Shown here: in pieces, positions 32,851-42,709 of the stretch | Layout of the letters: each line of letters opens with the position of its first letter | Position numbering within the stretch: position 1 is the stretch's first letter | Assembly: GCF_018327705.1 (NCBI RefSeq) | Contig: NZ_BNEM01000002.1 | Span: 3,038,001-3,102,000, forward strand | Length of the DNA: 64,000 nt | Reading direction: 5' to 3' | Source: Catellatospora sp. TT07R-123 | Lineage (GTDB): Bacteria > Actinomycetota > Actinomycetes > Mycobacteriales > Micromonosporaceae | Notes under the pieces: generated by a model | Databases searched by the model: none | Seen by the model: only the letters and a program-made list of their open reading frames with translations | Told to the model about the DNA's origin: nothing | Position numbers and translations under genes: made by a program

Positions 32851-32960
32851 CGTCTGACTGCCCTCCGGGTAATAGGTCGTTGACCGCGCCAGGCTAACGA
32901 CCAATCATGAAAAAACGGGCAATACACGCGGGCTGTTTCGTAATATCGGGTATTTGCCAT

Positions 32961-33002
32961 AAAAAGCGGACGAGGTCCGTCCCCCGATGGGGACGGACCT
33001 CG
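32961..33002 (-). terminator. Rho-independent terminator of the mannanase gene
   Basis: Perfect 14-base stem CGAGGTCCGTCCCC (32971-32984 and 32989-33002) with a 4-base loop, followed on the minus strand by a run of five T (complement of AAAAA at 32961-32965). It lies 23 bases beyond the mannanase stop. Confidence 0.9.
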
Positions 33003-33025
33003 TTTATATGAGGGGAAATGCCCGC

Positions 33026-34918
33026 TCAGCTCCGCGCGCAGGCGACCGCCGGAACGGCGTTGGCGCTGTTGTTCCAGGTCCCGGTGAACCCGAAACTGGT
33101 CGTGCCGCTCGGGGCCAGGGTGCCGTTGTAGCTGAGGTTGCGCACGCTGTGGCTCGCGCCAGAGGCCGTGTCCTGGCCGCTCCACAGCTGGGTGATGGTC
33201 TGGCCGTTGGCGAAGGTCCAGCTCGCGGTCCAGGCCGTGCTGGCGGTCGCGCCGTTGGTGATCACGACTTCGGCCTGGAATCCGCCGGGCCAGCTGTTCG
33301 TGATCGTGTACGCCGCCGTGCAGCCCCCGGTGCTCGTGCCCGACGTGGTCACGGCGACCGTGCCGGACCGGGTCGAACGGTTGCCGGCGGCGTCCTTGGC
33401 GTACACCGCGAACGTGTACGCCGTCGACGCCGTCAGCCCCGTGACCGAGGCGGAGTTCGTGCTCGGCGAGGCCACCACGGTCTCGGTCGAACCGTTGACG
33501 CGCACCACGTCGTAGCCGGTCACGCCCACGTTGTCCGTCGACGCCGTCCACGACAGGCTCACCGACGAGCTGGTCACGTTCGACGCCGTCGGAGTGCCCG
33601 GAGCCGTCGGAGCCTGCGTGTCGACGGGGGCCGTCGAGGTGGTCACGGCGACCGTGCCGGACCGGGTCGAACGGTTGCCCGCGGCATCCTTGGCGTACAC
33701 CGCGAACGTGTACGCCGTCGACGCCGTCAGCCCCGTGACCGAGGCCGAGTTCGTGCTCGGCGAGGCCACCACGGTCTCGGTCGAACCGTTGACGCGCACC
33801 ACGTCGTAGCCGGTCACGCCCACGTTGTCCGTCGATGCGGCCCAGGACAGGCTCCCCGACGAGCTGGTGACGTTGGACGCGGTCGGGGTGCCCGGCGCGG
33901 TCGGCGCCTGGGTGTCGGTGCTCGTGTTGTAGATGGTCGCCTGGGTCGAGGTGGTCGACAGGCCGTTGGCACCGGTGATGTACCGCGTGCCCCAGGTGCT
34001 GCGCTGGGCCGGGTTGAAGCTCGTCACCATGTCCAGGTACTCGACGCCGCCGCCGTTGCCGCTCCATGACCAGCCCATGTTGCCGATACCGGCGGACTGG
34101 GTCTTGGCCATGATGGTGTCCTCGTCGGGGTTGCCGTCGGAGTGCATGTCACCGAACTCGCACACGCACAGCGCGAGGTTGCGGCTGGTGAACGAGTCGA
34201 CGTACGCGGTCACCTCGGCGGCGGTGTCGAAGACGCCGTACATGTGGATGCTGAAGATCGTGTTACCGGTGGTGTCGGCAGCCAGCACGCCAGGGGCGTT
34301 GTCGCGCATGGCGAAGCCCCAGTCCTGGCCCCAGTTCGGGGCGTCGACCATGATGGTGTGCTGGAAGCCCGCGCTGCGCAGCCGCTGGATGGCACTCTTG
34401 GTGGCGTCGGTCCAGTTCGGCGTGGTCGCGTTGTTGCCGAACGGCTCGTTGCCGATGTTGAGGATGACGTAGTTCTCCTGGCCGGTCAGCGCACTCTGGA
34501 CACTGATCCAGTAGTTGACCGCCTGGTCCAGGGTGTACGCCCCGCTCTGCTCGCCGTAGCCGGTGGTGTCGTGGTCCTCCAGCACGCAGATCAGCTTGTT
34601 GGTCTTGCACAGCGAGATGACGTTGGCGACGTCGGAGGCGGTGTTGGCGGTCCACCGGCCGCCGCTGAGCACCACGCGGACCGCGTTGGCGCCCGCCGCC
34701 TTGATGTTGGCGAACGAGCTGGTCTGGGTGGCGTACCAGGCGTGCGGGTGGTTGATGCCGCGCAGCTTCAGCGCGGTGCCGTTGGCCTCGACGAGCTTGC
34801 CGTTGCTGACCCGGATGCCGGTGGCGGCCTGGGCGGGCTGACTGAACGCGAGCATCGCGGTGACCAGCGCCAGCGCGGACGCGGCCGCGAGCGCGATTGT
34901 CTTCTTCAAGGGAAACAC
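33026..34918 (-). CDS. Secreted GH5 beta-mannanase with two FN3 and a CBM2
   Basis: A 630-residue exported glycoside hydrolase. Signal peptide about 1-31 (AQA-A). GH5 domain (subfamily 8-like) at about 33-335, with acid/base E in LNIGNEPFG, nucleophile E in CVCEFGDMHS, the RGINHPHAWY entry and the typical GWSWSGNGGG. Two FN3 domains (about 340-440 and 438-530) are nearly identical to each other, and a C-terminal CBM2 (about 535-630; CTAAYTITNSWPGGF to ACARS) binds cellulose. It would cleave beta-1,4-mannan in plant walls. Start follows GGTGTTTCCC without a strong ribosome site; ATG chosen for the signal peptide. Confidence 0.94.
   Translation of the reverse strand: MFPLKKTIALAAASALALVTAMLAFSQPAQAATGIRVSNGKLVEANGTALKLRGINHPHAWYATQTSSFANIKAAGANAVRVVLSGGRWTANTASDVANVISLCKTNKLICVLEDHDTTGYGEQSGAYTLDQAVNYWISVQSALTGQENYVILNIGNEPFGNNATTPNWTDATKSAIQRLRSAGFQHTIMVDAPNWGQDWGFAMRDNAPGVLAADTTGNTIFSIHMYGVFDTAAEVTAYVDSFTSRNLALCVCEFGDMHSDGNPDEDTIMAKTQSAGIGNMGWSWSGNGGGVEYLDMVTSFNPAQRSTWGTRYITGANGLSTTSTQATIYNTSTDTQAPTAPGTPTASNVTSSSGSLSWAASTDNVGVTGYDVVRVNGSTETVVASPSTNSASVTGLTASTAYTFAVYAKDAAGNRSTRSGTVAVTTSTAPVDTQAPTAPGTPTASNVTSSSVSLSWTASTDNVGVTGYDVVRVNGSTETVVASPSTNSASVTGLTASTAYTFAVYAKDAAGNRSTRSGTVAVTTSGTSTGGCTAAYTITNSWPGGFQAEVVITNGATASTAWTASWTFANGQTITQLWSGQDTASGASHSVRNLSYNGTLAPSGTTSFGFTGTWNNSANAVPAVACARS
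33345..33930. repeat. Two 294-base direct repeats encoding FN3 modules
   Basis: Two copies offset by exactly 294 bases (98 codons), almost identical at silent positions, for example GTGGTCACGGCGACCGTGCC at 33345 and 33639. Indicates a recent in-frame duplication. Confidence 0.9.
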
Positions 34919-35026
34919 CTCGGGTAGGGTGCCCCGCCGGTTCGACCGGGACGGGGGCGGACGAGAGGTCTGGGCGCAGCCCGGCCTGCCCTTGGCCCTG
35001 GCTCCCTACATGCACCCGCGGACAGC

Positions 35027-37183
35027 TTAACCGATTAATCGATCCCCGCCCACCCCTGCGGGCTCCACGGTGCGGAAGGTGAGGCCGGCGGCGGTCAGCC
35101 GGGCCAGCAGCGCGTCGCCCATGGCGACGGCCGTGGTGACCTGCCCGCTCGTCGGCGGGAGCTCGTCGAAGGCCAGGCACAGGGCCGACTCCGCCAGCAT
35201 CTTCGCGGTCTCGCCGTAGCCGGGGTCGCCCCCGCGCACCTCGGTCACCACGCGGCGCCCGCCGCCCTCGCCGACGAAGCGGACGCTGAACCAGCTCCGT
35301 TCCCGGGTCGCGGCGTCCGGGCCGGTGCCGGGGCGGCGCAGCCGGGACAGGGCGCGGCGGATCGGGCCGACCTGGGCCAGCCCGAGCAGGACCGCCGCGC
35401 CGAGCAGCCCGGCCAGCGCGACCGGCAGCCACCGTACGGCGGCGGCGTGGCGGTAGCGGAAGTCCGGGCCGTAGCGGTCCAGGGCGCGCGCCGAGCGGCC
35501 CACGATCGCGGCGTCCACCGTCGGCAGCGGCACCGCCCAGCCCTTCGCGCCGCGGGCGCGGCGCAGCCTGCCCAGCGGGGTGCGCACCTTCCGGTCGCCC
35601 GGCCCGGCCAGCCGCTGCTCCAGGCGGCGGCGGCCGCGGGCGGCCGCGGCGGTCTGCCGCCGCCGGGCGAACGCGGTCAGCGCCGAGGCGAGCGTGCCGC
35701 CCGAGACGGTGCCCTTGGCGCGGACGTACCCGTCGAGGCGGATCGGGGCGTCGGCGGGCAGCAGCCCGACCGTGTAGTAGGCGCCCAGGTCGTGCGGCAC
35801 GGAGTCGAAGCCGCAGGCGTGCACGATCCGCGCCCCGGAGGCGACCGCCCGCTCGTGGTACGCCGTGAACATCCGGTCGATGAACTCCGGTTCGCCGGTG
35901 AGGTCCACATAGTCCGTGCCCGCCTCGGCACACGCCGCGACCAGCGGCTCGCCGTGCGCGACGTACGGGCCCACCGTGGTGACGACCACGCGGGCGCGCC
36001 GGGCCAGCTCACGCAGCGAGTCCGGGTCGCTCGCGTCGGCGGGCAGCAGCGGCACGTCGGCGCAGGCGGGATCGATCGCGGCCAGCCGCTCGCGTACCGC
36101 GGCCAGCCTGGCCCGGTCCCGTCCCGCCAGCGCCCAGCGGCAGCCCTGCGGCGCGTGCGCGGCCAGGTATTCGGCGGTCAGGCCCCCGGTGAACCCGGTC
36201 GCTCCGAACAGGACGAGATCGAAGTCCCGCTCGCCGCGCCCGGCCTCCTGGCCGAGTTGCCTGGCAATCGGGCTTATCACGAGCCCTTCAGTGCCCGATT
36301 GCCCGGCAACTTGCGAGGAGGAGGAGGAGGAGGGTGCGGTGGACGGGGATGGGGGCGGGGGCGGGGGCGGGGAGAGGAGGACGGCGTCGGGGAGGTCGAG
36401 GGGGCGCCAGTGGGAGGTGCCGGAGACGCCCTGCTTGGGGTCGACGCCGAAGAAGACGCGGCCGCCGATGCGGACCCGGACGTGGCGGGCCTCCCAGTCG
36501 ACCGTGGCGCGCTGGCGCACCCGGCCCGGGGCCCGCCAGCTGCGGTCGCGGTAGCGGACGATCGAGGAGTGGCCGTGGATCTGTCCGAACCAGACGAACC
36601 CGCCGGCGGCGTGGTGGCGCAGCCATTCCTCGTACAGCTCGGTGCCCGCCTCCGCCCACAGCGGTCCCGCCTTGGGGTCGAGGCCGGGGCCGTTGCCGCG
36701 CCAGAGCAGCGGTTCGGGGCGCTGGTCGAGCAGGCGCGCGGCGGCCGTGGCGGTGGCCGGCTCGCCGAGCTCCTGCCAGCACAGCGCGGTCAGCCCGGCA
36801 TGGGTGACCAGGTAGTCGTCGCCCTCGGCGGTGCGTACGGCGGCAGCCACCCGCAGCCGCCCGTCGGCCCACCACTCGCGCAGCAGCCGTATGTCCGATC
36901 TGCTCAGCTTGTCGGAGGTGAACCGCTCGCCCTCGACCAGATACTGCGACTCGTGGTTGCCCAGGAGCTGGACCCACTGGTCCGGCTGCTCGTCCAGGCG
37001 GCGGCGCACGAGGTCGAGCACGCCCCCGCTGTCCGGCCCCCGGTCGACCAGGTCGCCGACCTGCACCACGGTCAGGTCCGGCGGCAGCCGCAGATCCCTG
37101 CGGCGGGCGCCCGCCGCGACCAGGGCCCGGGTGAGCTGGTCGGGATGCCCGCCGACGTCACCGATGACGATGATCCTGCCCAT
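35027..37183 (-). CDS. Metallophosphoesterase fused to saccharopine-dehydrogenase-like (enoyl-reductase-type) protein
   Basis: One 718-residue frame. Residues 1-270 are a PPP-type metallophosphoesterase: GDVGGHPDQ, GDLVDRGPDS, LLGNHESQY and the later His in THAGL. Residues about 330-718 are a trans-acting enoyl reductase/saccharopine dehydrogenase-like NAD(P)-binding protein (FDLVLFGATGFTGGLTAEYL) with one membrane segment (VALAGLLGAAVLLGLAQVG). The join is a polyproline/polyserine linker plus family B repeat copy 3, read through in frame as about residues 291-310. No stop interrupts it. Either a genuine fusion or two genes: a GTG at 36280 could start the second one. ATG at 37183 has GGGAG upstream. 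Confidence 0.8.
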   Translation of the reverse strand: MGRIIVIGDVGGHPDQLTRALVAAGARRRDLRLPPDLTVVQVGDLVDRGPDSGGVLDLVRRRLDEQPDQWVQLLGNHESQYLVEGERFTSDKLSRSDIRLLREWWADGRLRVAAAVRTAEGDDYLVTHAGLTALCWQELGEPATATAAARLLDQRPEPLLWRGNGPGLDPKAGPLWAEAGTELYEEWLRHHAAGGFVWFGQIHGHSSIVRYRDRSWRAPGRVRQRATVDWEARHVRVRIGGRVFFGVDPKQGVSGTSHWRPLDLPDAVLLSPPPPPPPSPSTAPSSSSSSQVAGQSGTEGLVISPIARQLGQEAGRGERDFDLVLFGATGFTGGLTAEYLAAHAPQGCRWALAGRDRARLAAVRERLAAIDPACADVPLLPADASDPDSLRELARRARVVVTTVGPYVAHGEPLVAACAEAGTDYVDLTGEPEFIDRMFTAYHERAVASGARIVHACGFDSVPHDLGAYYTVGLLPADAPIRLDGYVRAKGTVSGGTLASALTAFARRRQTAAAARGRRRLEQRLAGPGDRKVRTPLGRLRRARGAKGWAVPLPTVDAAIVGRSARALDRYGPDFRYRHAAAVRWLPVALAGLLGAAVLLGLAQVGPIRRALSRLRRPGTGPDAATRERSWFSVRFVGEGGGRRVVTEVRGGDPGYGETAKMLAESALCLAFDELPPTSGQVTTAVAMGDALLARLTAAGLTFRTVEPAGVGGDRLIG
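36255..36312. repeat. Palindrome family B, copy 3, inside a coding frame
   Basis: Arms AGTTGCCTGGCAATCGGGC and GCCCGATTGCCCGGCAACTT, loop TTATCACGAGCCCTTCAGT that shares TATC and GCCCT with copies 1 and 2. Same orientation as copy 1. Confidence 0.93.
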
Positions 37184-37305
37184 GACGCTCCCACCGGTCC
37201 GGCCTGGCCGCCCAGACTACCGGCTGCGACAACCACCCGTCCGGGTGCCGCCGCGTCCGCGAGTCCGAGTTGGCGTACGCACGCCGGTCCGAGGAAGATA
37301 CGGAA

Positions 37306-40125
37306 GTGCAGACAGACCGATTGTTCGTCGGGCGCCAAGAGACTCTGCAACTGCTCCGGTCCACTGTCGCGTACCGGCCCTCGGTTCTGCTCCTGGAAGG
37401 TGAGGCGGGCAGCGGCAAGACGCGCCTGATCGACGAGTGGCGGCGCCAGCACACCGCGCTGGTGCTGGCCACCGCGTGCCCGCCGATCCGGCCGCCGCTG
37501 CCGTTCGCCGCCGCCATCGGCCTGCTGCTGGCGGCCGGGCCGGTGCTGCCCGCGCCGGGCACGCTCAACCCGCTGCTGGGCGCGCTCGTCCCGCTGCTGC
37601 CGGAACTGGCCGACAAGCTGCCGCCGCCGCTGCCGCCGCTGGCCGAGCCGGCCGAGGAGCGGCACCGGCTGCTGCGCGGCATGTGCGCGCTGCTCGGCTC
37701 GCTGGCCCCGGCGACCCTGGTCGTCGAGGATCTCCAGTGGATAGACCCCGACTCGCGGGACCTGCTGTGCCTGCTGCTGTCGGCGCCGCTGCCGGGGATC
37801 GCGCTGGTGCTGTCGTACCGGCCGGAGGAGCTGGCGGTGCCGGGGCTGCCGCTGGGCGTCTCGGCCGCGTACGCCCCCGGCCTGCGGCAGGCGGCGCTGC
37901 GCCTGGACCCGCTGGCCGCCGAGGACGTGCGGCTGCTGGTCAAACAGGTGCGGCGGCAGGACCCGCCCGCCGACATGGTGGCCCGGCTGACCGTGCTGAC
38001 CGGCGGCGTGCCCCGGGTGATCGAGGATCTGCTGGCGCAGCTCAACGGCTTCGGTGACGACACCGAGCCGGGGCAGCTGTGCCCGCCGCCCCGGCTGCGC
38101 GAGCTGACCGCCGCCCGCGTCGCCGCCCTGTCCCCCACCGCGCGCGCCGTGGCCGAGGCGGCGGCGGTGCTCGACGAGTCCGCGCCCGAGGAGGTCATGT
38201 CCGATGTGGCCGGACTCGATCCGGCCGCCGGCCGCACCGCGCTGATAGAGGTGCTGGCCGGGGCGGTGCTCGACGAGACCGCCGACGGCCGGTACGGCTT
38301 CCGCGTCCCGCTGGCCGCCCGCGCGCTGTACGACGCGCTGCCCGGCCCGCGCCGCCGCGAGCTGCACGCCCGTGCCGCCAACGCGCTGGCGCGGCGCACC
38401 GGCGCCGGCGCGCTGGCCCGGCTGGCCCACCACAACCGGCGCAGCGGGCAGGAGCGGGCGTGGATGCGCTACGCCGAGGCCGCCGCCGACCGGTACATCG
38501 CCGACGGCGACAACGAGGCCGCGCTGGCCCAGCTGGAAGAGGTGCTGGCCGACCAGACCGTGCCCCGGGCCACCCGTACCCGGCTCACGATCCGGCTAGC
38601 GCAGACGGCCGAGCTGGGGCTGCGGTCGGAGCAGACGGTGGCGCTGCTGCGGCGCATCATGACCGACGAGCGGCTGCCGATGGCGGCGCGCGGCGAGCTG
38701 CGGCTGATGCTGGGCCTGGTGCTGATGAACCAGGTCGGCGACTTCCCCGGGGGTGCCGCCGAGGTCGAGAGCGCCGTGGACGAGCTGCACGAGCGCCCGG
38801 CGCTGGCGGCCCGTGCCATGTCGGTGCTGTCCTGGCCGGTGCTGCACGGCTCCTCGTTCGCCGACGACCGGCGCTGGCTGGAGCGGGCCGAGCAGGCGGC
38901 GGCCGCCGGCGACGACGTGGCGATCCAGATGGCGGTCGCCGCGAACCGGGCCACCCTCCTGATGAACTGCGGCGACCCGGAGGCCTGGCAGGCCGCGCGG
39001 CGGCTGACCGCCAACGCGACCACGCTGGCCGAACGCCAGCAGGCCGCGCGCGGCCTGCAGAACCTCGCCGACGCCACGGTATGGCTGGGCATGCACGCCG
39101 AGGCCGACGACTTCCTGCGCCAGTCGACCGAGCTCGCCGGGCGGGTCGGCGCGTCGGTCATCACCACCGCGGGCCGCTGCACCGCGCTGCACCTGGACTG
39201 GGCCATGGGCCGCTGGTCGGGCCTGGCCGACCGGGCCGCCGAGTTCACCGGCCCGGACGGGCCGACCACCGAGGTCGAGGGGCACCTCATCACCGGCCTG
39301 CTGGCGGTGGCGCGCGGCGACTGGGACACCGCCGACTCGTCACTGACCTCGGCCGGGCTCAGCGCGCCGCACAACAGCACCGTGCACGTGGTGGCGGCGG
39401 CGTCGGGCGCCTACATCCGGATGCTGCTGGCCCGGGGGCAGGGCGAGGAGGCGGTGGCCGAGGCCCGGCGCGGCATGGACCGGGTACGGGCCAAGGGCGT
39501 GTGGTCCTGGGCGGCGGGGCTCGCGCCGTACGCGGTGCAGGCGCTGGCCGAGGCCGGGTGCGCCGACGAGGCGCAGGGGCTGATCGAGGAGTTCGAGGCG
39601 GGGATGGCCGGGCTGGTCGCCCCGAACGCGGCGGCGGCGCTGCAGATGTGCCGGGCCAACCTGGCCGTCGCCCGCGGCGAGCACGACGAGGCCGCCAAGC
39701 ACTTCCGCGACGCCGCGCTCCAGTTCGCCGCGCTGCCCAGGCCGTACGAGGCGACGCTGGCCGAGGAGGGCATGGCCCGCAGCGAACTCACCGCCGAGCA
39801 GGCCGGTGAGGCGCTGGCCGTGCTCACCAACGCGGGCAACGTCTTCGCCCGGCTCGGGGCCGGCTGGGACGCCGCGCGATGTCAGCGCACGCTGCGGGAG
39901 CACGGCGTGGTGGCCAAGGGCGGCCGTCCCGGCTACGGCGGCGGTCTCACCCCGCGCGAGCGGGAGGTGGCGCAGCTGGCGGCGCAGGGGCGCACCAACC
40001 GGGAGATCGCGCAGGTGCTGTTCCTGTCACCGCGTACGGTCGAGCAGCACGTGGCGCGGGCGCTGCACAAACTGGGTGTCCATTCCCGAGCCGAGCTGGC
40101 CGGGGCCGTCGCGGACCTGCCCTGA
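37306..40125 (+). CDS. Large LuxR-family ATPase regulator (LAL/MalT-like)
   Basis: A 939-residue regulator. N-terminal AAA/NACHT-like ATPase with Walker [13 protein letters not shown] (about 32-43) and Walker [11 protein letters not shown] (about 136-145); central helical TPR-like repeats of about 500 residues; C-terminal LuxR HTH ([44 protein letters not shown]). Such proteins activate sugar or antibiotic genes on binding a ligand. GTG at 37306 is preferred for its GAGGAAG site. It is divergent from the phosphoesterase fusion, and convergent with the AbfB gene beyond a 474-base gap. Target not shown. Confidence 0.93.
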   Translation: MQTDRLFVGRQETLQLLRSTVAYRPSVLLLEGEAGSGKTRLIDEWRRQHTALVLATACPPIRPPLPFAAAIGLLLAAGPVLPAPGTLNPLLGALVPLLPELADKLPPPLPPLAEPAEERHRLLRGMCALLGSLAPATLVVEDLQWIDPDSRDLLCLLLSAPLPGIALVLSYRPEELAVPGLPLGVSAAYAPGLRQAALRLDPLAAEDVRLLVKQVRRQDPPADMVARLTVLTGGVPRVIEDLLAQLNGFGDDTEPGQLCPPPRLRELTAARVAALSPTARAVAEAAAVLDESAPEEVMSDVAGLDPAAGRTALIEVLAGAVLDETADGRYGFRVPLAARALYDALPGPRRRELHARAANALARRTGAGALARLAHHNRRSGQERAWMRYAEAAADRYIADGDNEAALAQLEEVLADQTVPRATRTRLTIRLAQTAELGLRSEQTVALLRRIMTDERLPMAARGELRLMLGLVLMNQVGDFPGGAAEVESAVDELHERPALAARAMSVLSWPVLHGSSFADDRRWLERAEQAAAAGDDVAIQMAVAANRATLLMNCGDPEAWQAARRLTANATTLAERQQAARGLQNLADATVWLGMHAEADDFLRQSTELAGRVGASVITTAGRCTALHLDWAMGRWSGLADRAAEFTGPDGPTTEVEGHLITGLLAVARGDWDTADSSLTSAGLSAPHNSTVHVVAAASGAYIRMLLARGQGEEAVAEARRGMDRVRAKGVWSWAAGLAPYAVQALAEAGCADEAQGLIEEFEAGMAGLVAPNAAAALQMCRANLAVARGEHDEAAKHFRDAALQFAALPRPYEATLAEEGMARSELTAEQAGEALAVLTNAGNVFARLGAGWDAARCQRTLREHGVVAKGGRPGYGGGLTPREREVAQLAAQGRTNREIAQVLFLSPRTVEQHVARALHKLGVHSRAELAGAVADLP

Positions 40126-40599
40126 CCGCCTCCGTGGCCGGGCAGACCTGACCTGAACGGCCTCCGGAACCGTCGCCGGTCCCGGAGGCCGCCTCCTCCC
40201 CAGGCCCGCCGGACGCGGCACGCGCCTCCGGCAGGGAGCCTCTCCTGGCCCTGTGCTGGTGGCAGGGGAGCAACGATCGGCTGCTCCCCTGCCTCAAAGC
40301 AGTACGCCGCCAGCTCTGGTTTACGGCGCACCGCTCTGCCACACCGCTCATCGAGCGCGCTGGCCTCGACCGGCGGTGACCGGCCCAGACCTGAAACCGT
40401 TCGGAGCCGCCGTCGGGGGCACGATTTCCACCCAGCGACACGGAGACGCTGTCACGTGCCGCTGGGGAGTCGTACGGCGGCTACCAGGTGGTCCACCCAT
40501 ACCCATAACGATCGGTCAGGGCCGACGTGGCGACAATCCGTAGAGCGCTAGGTAGGACATACGCAAACAACCGTGTCGCGGTACGGATGACAGCGGTAC
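40126..40599. other. 474-base gap with two hairpins, no gene seen
   Basis: Between convergent genes. It holds hairpin arms GGCCTCCGG/CCGGAGGCC (40159-40190) and a perfect 12-base-arm hairpin GGCAGGGGAGCA/TGCTCCCCTGCC (40261-40293). These are likely terminators. Beyond about 40300 I see only unstructured sequence, and neither strand has a convincing start with ribosome site. A small RNA cannot be excluded. Confidence 0.55.
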
Positions 40600-41424
40600 C
40601 TATACCCAGGGTCCGGTCACGACGAACGACGACTCGGACTCGAACGCCCGGCCGCGCCTGCCCTGGTCGAGCCACAGGCCGCCGTCGCGGGGGCGCAGGT
40701 AGTAGCCGGGGTAGTTCTGGGACTCGAACCGTACCGTGCCGCGCGGCTCGCCGTCACGGGCGCAGAACGTCGCGTCGGCGCGCAGCAGCGCGGACCCGTC
40801 GTCGGGGTCCAGTCGCAGCCGGTAGTCGCGGTGGCGCAGCCAGCGGCCGTCGGCGGCCCGCAGCGAGAAACAGCGGCTGTCGGCCAGCCCCGCCACCACC
40901 GTGAACGTGGCGGCCAGCCGCGCCTGCGCCGAGCTGTCCGGGGCCACCCGGCCGACCACGGCCAGGCCGTCGGCGACGAAGACATACGTGTCGGCGCTGC
41001 CGCCGATCCGCAGCGACCGCACGCTGCCCGCGGCCAGCCCTGCCGGAGCCGGGACGGCCCCGGGACTCGGGGCCAGCCCCGAGCCGCGCGACGGCGACGG
41101 CGACGGCGAGACCGACGGCGACGGCGAGGCCTGCGGGCGCGGCGACGGCGACCTGCTCGGTGACGGCGCGTCGCCGAACCCGTCGGAGTAGTTCTGGTCC
41201 GCGCCGGTGGCCCAGCCGCCGGTGGGCGCGGCCGTGCCGCCGCCCGGCCCGGCCACCGCCCAGGCGGTGGCGGCGACGGCCAGCACGGCCGCCACCGCCG
41301 CGCCTGCGATCACCACGCGGCGCCGGACCGGCGCCGCCGCGCGCTCCTGCGCCGCCAGCTGCTCCACGGTCGCCGGGAGCAGCGGCTCGCGGCAGGTGCG
41401 GTCGTCTCGCCGATGCTTGCTCAC
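40600..41424 (-). CDS. Membrane-anchored AbfB (arabinose-binding, CBM42-type) domain protein
   Basis: A 274-residue type II membrane protein. A transmembrane helix at about 36-58 (RRRVVIAGAAVAAVLAVAATAWAV) is followed by a Pro/Ser linker (about 85-115) and an AbfB beta-trefoil domain at about 130-274, ending ESESSFVVTGPWV. Typical features are FSLRAADGRWLRHRDYRL, FCARDG, FESQNYPGYYLRP and the Trp/Asp motif LWLDQGR. CBM42 binds arabinofuranose side chains on hemicellulose; here there is no catalytic domain, so it may serve attachment or sensing. ATG at 41424 gives MSKHRRDDRTC. Confidence 0.85.
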   Translation of the reverse strand: MSKHRRDDRTCREPLLPATVEQLAAQERAAAPVRRRVVIAGAAVAAVLAVAATAWAVAGPGGGTAAPTGGWATGADQNYSDGFGDAPSPSRSPSPRPQASPSPSVSPSPSPSRGSGLAPSPGAVPAPAGLAAGSVRSLRIGGSADTYVFVADGLAVVGRVAPDSSAQARLAATFTVVAGLADSRCFSLRAADGRWLRHRDYRLRLDPDDGSALLRADATFCARDGEPRGTVRFESQNYPGYYLRPRDGGLWLDQGRRGRAFESESSFVVTGPWV

Positions 41425-41487
41425 GGTCCAGCAGGCTACCGAGGCAGCCCCCTCGATCGCGATCGGCTATCCGACCGTCGGCCAAGG

Positions 41488-42204
41488 TCAGGCGGGCGCG
41501 GGCACCGGCATGCCGCGCCGCAGCGCGGTGTTCTCCGCCACGGTCCAGGCCGTGCTGGTCAGCAGGTACAGGCCCGCGGCCAGCGGCAGCACCGCCGCGC
41601 TGATCAGGATGGCGTACGGCAGCAGCCGCGGCAGCGCCGCGAGCAGCCCTGTCGGCGGCTTCGGCTGAAGCGACGCCAGCTTCACCGCGCGCCGCGCCGA
41701 CAGCCAGGCCAGCCCGGCCAGCGCCGCCAGCAGCAGCCCGAACACGGCCAGGTGCGGGCCGCCCGCCGGGACGAGCAGGTGCGCGCCCAGCGGCACCCCG
41801 GACAGGGTGCTGTCCAGCAGCGTGTTGGCGTGCCCGCTGATCGAGGTGCGCACGAACAGCTGGTACAGCACGATGAACGCCGGTGCCTGGAGCAGCATCG
41901 GCAGGATGCCCGCGAACGGGGACACGCCCGCGCCGCGGTACAGCTCGGTCATGGCCTGGCTGAAGGCGACCGGATCCTTGCCGTGCCGCTCCCGCAGCGC
42001 GGCCAGTTGCGGGGCCAGCACGGCGCGGGCGCGCTCCCCGCGTACGGCGGCGCGGGTCAGCGGGTGCAGCAGCAGCCGCACCACCAAGGTGAACAGGACG
42101 ACCCCGGCCGTGGCGCCGCCGATCGGGGCGAGCACCTCCGACAGCCAGGTGACGGCGGAGTAGGCGAATTCGGTGGCATCGGCCACCGGAGCGAACGAAA
42201 GCAT
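41488..42204 (-). CDS. yidC: YidC/Oxa1 family membrane insertase paralogue
   Basis: A 238-residue YidC-type insertase without the large periplasmic domain, as in Gram-positive YidC. About five hydrophobic segments: APIGGATAGVVLFTLVVRLLLHPL, the PMLLQAPAFIVLYQLFV hairpin, LAVFGLLLAALAGLAWL and PYAILISAAVLPLAAGLYLLTS. The conserved cytosolic loop PQLAALRERHGKDP and functional Arg in VVRLLLHPL are present. It lacks the long basic C-terminal tail needed for ribosome binding, so it is probably an accessory copy. ATG at 42204 follows GAGGGG. The next upstream gene encodes a small membrane protein. Confidence 0.92.
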   Translation of the reverse strand: MLSFAPVADATEFAYSAVTWLSEVLAPIGGATAGVVLFTLVVRLLLHPLTRAAVRGERARAVLAPQLAALRERHGKDPVAFSQAMTELYRGAGVSPFAGILPMLLQAPAFIVLYQLFVRTSISGHANTLLDSTLSGVPLGAHLLVPAGGPHLAVFGLLLAALAGLAWLSARRAVKLASLQPKPPTGLLAALPRLLPYAILISAAVLPLAAGLYLLTSTAWTVAENTALRRGMPVPAPA

Positions 42205-42281
42205 GGACTGACCCCTCTGAGGATGGCGGAATCCGCACACGCGGCAGCGACCCGCGCGGCGGGTGAATCAGCGGTGGATCC

Positions 42282-42575
42282 TCAGAAGTGGCCGGGTGCG
42301 CGTGGCCTGGGCCGACCCGGTGCGTCCGGGTCGGCGTGCCGGGGCACGCGCTGGCGCCTGGCGCGCTCGCGCAGGTTGCTGCCGAAGGCGGCGTGCCCGT
42401 GGCCGGAGGCGGTGATGCCCGCCAGCGCCCGCAACGCGACCATCGACGCCACGACCAGCACGGCGGCGGAGGCGAGCATGCCGGTCAGGCCGGGGGAACC
42501 GGCGGCGGCGACACCCGTGCACAGCAGGGCCAGCCACAGGGTGGCGGTCCAGCGGGACGGCAGGGCGATCGGCAC
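42282..42575 (-). CDS. Small two-helix membrane protein upstream of yidC
   Basis: Reading from a GTG at 42575 gives 97 residues with two hydrophobic helices (TATLWLALLCTGVAAAGS and LASAAVLVVASMVALRALAG) and a basic tail rich in Arg and Pro. Proteins of this form (DUF6412-like, a tentative assignment) occur next to this yidC paralogue in actinobacteria. A longer in-frame version to 42704 runs through GC repeats and is unlikely. The start codon is the weakest part of this call; the GTG has no clear ribosome site. Confidence 0.65.
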   Translation of the reverse strand: MPIALPSRWTATLWLALLCTGVAAAGSPGLTGMLASAAVLVVASMVALRALAGITASGHGHAAFGSNLRERARRQRVPRHADPDAPGRPRPRAPGHF

Positions 42576-42709
42576 GCGGCAACGGTAGCGCGCCGCCGCA
42601 ACCCCGACGAGCAACCCGCCACGCACGCGACCACGCGGCCACGCACCCCTCACCCGTACCCGCACCCGCACCCGCCGCGGCGTGGCGTGGCGTGGCGTGG
42701 CCACCCGTT

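Noticed and set aside
40126-40599. Possible riboswitch or small RNA in the long gap
   Set aside because: Only terminator-like hairpins are evident between convergent genes; no known riboswitch core or downstream gene in the right orientation.
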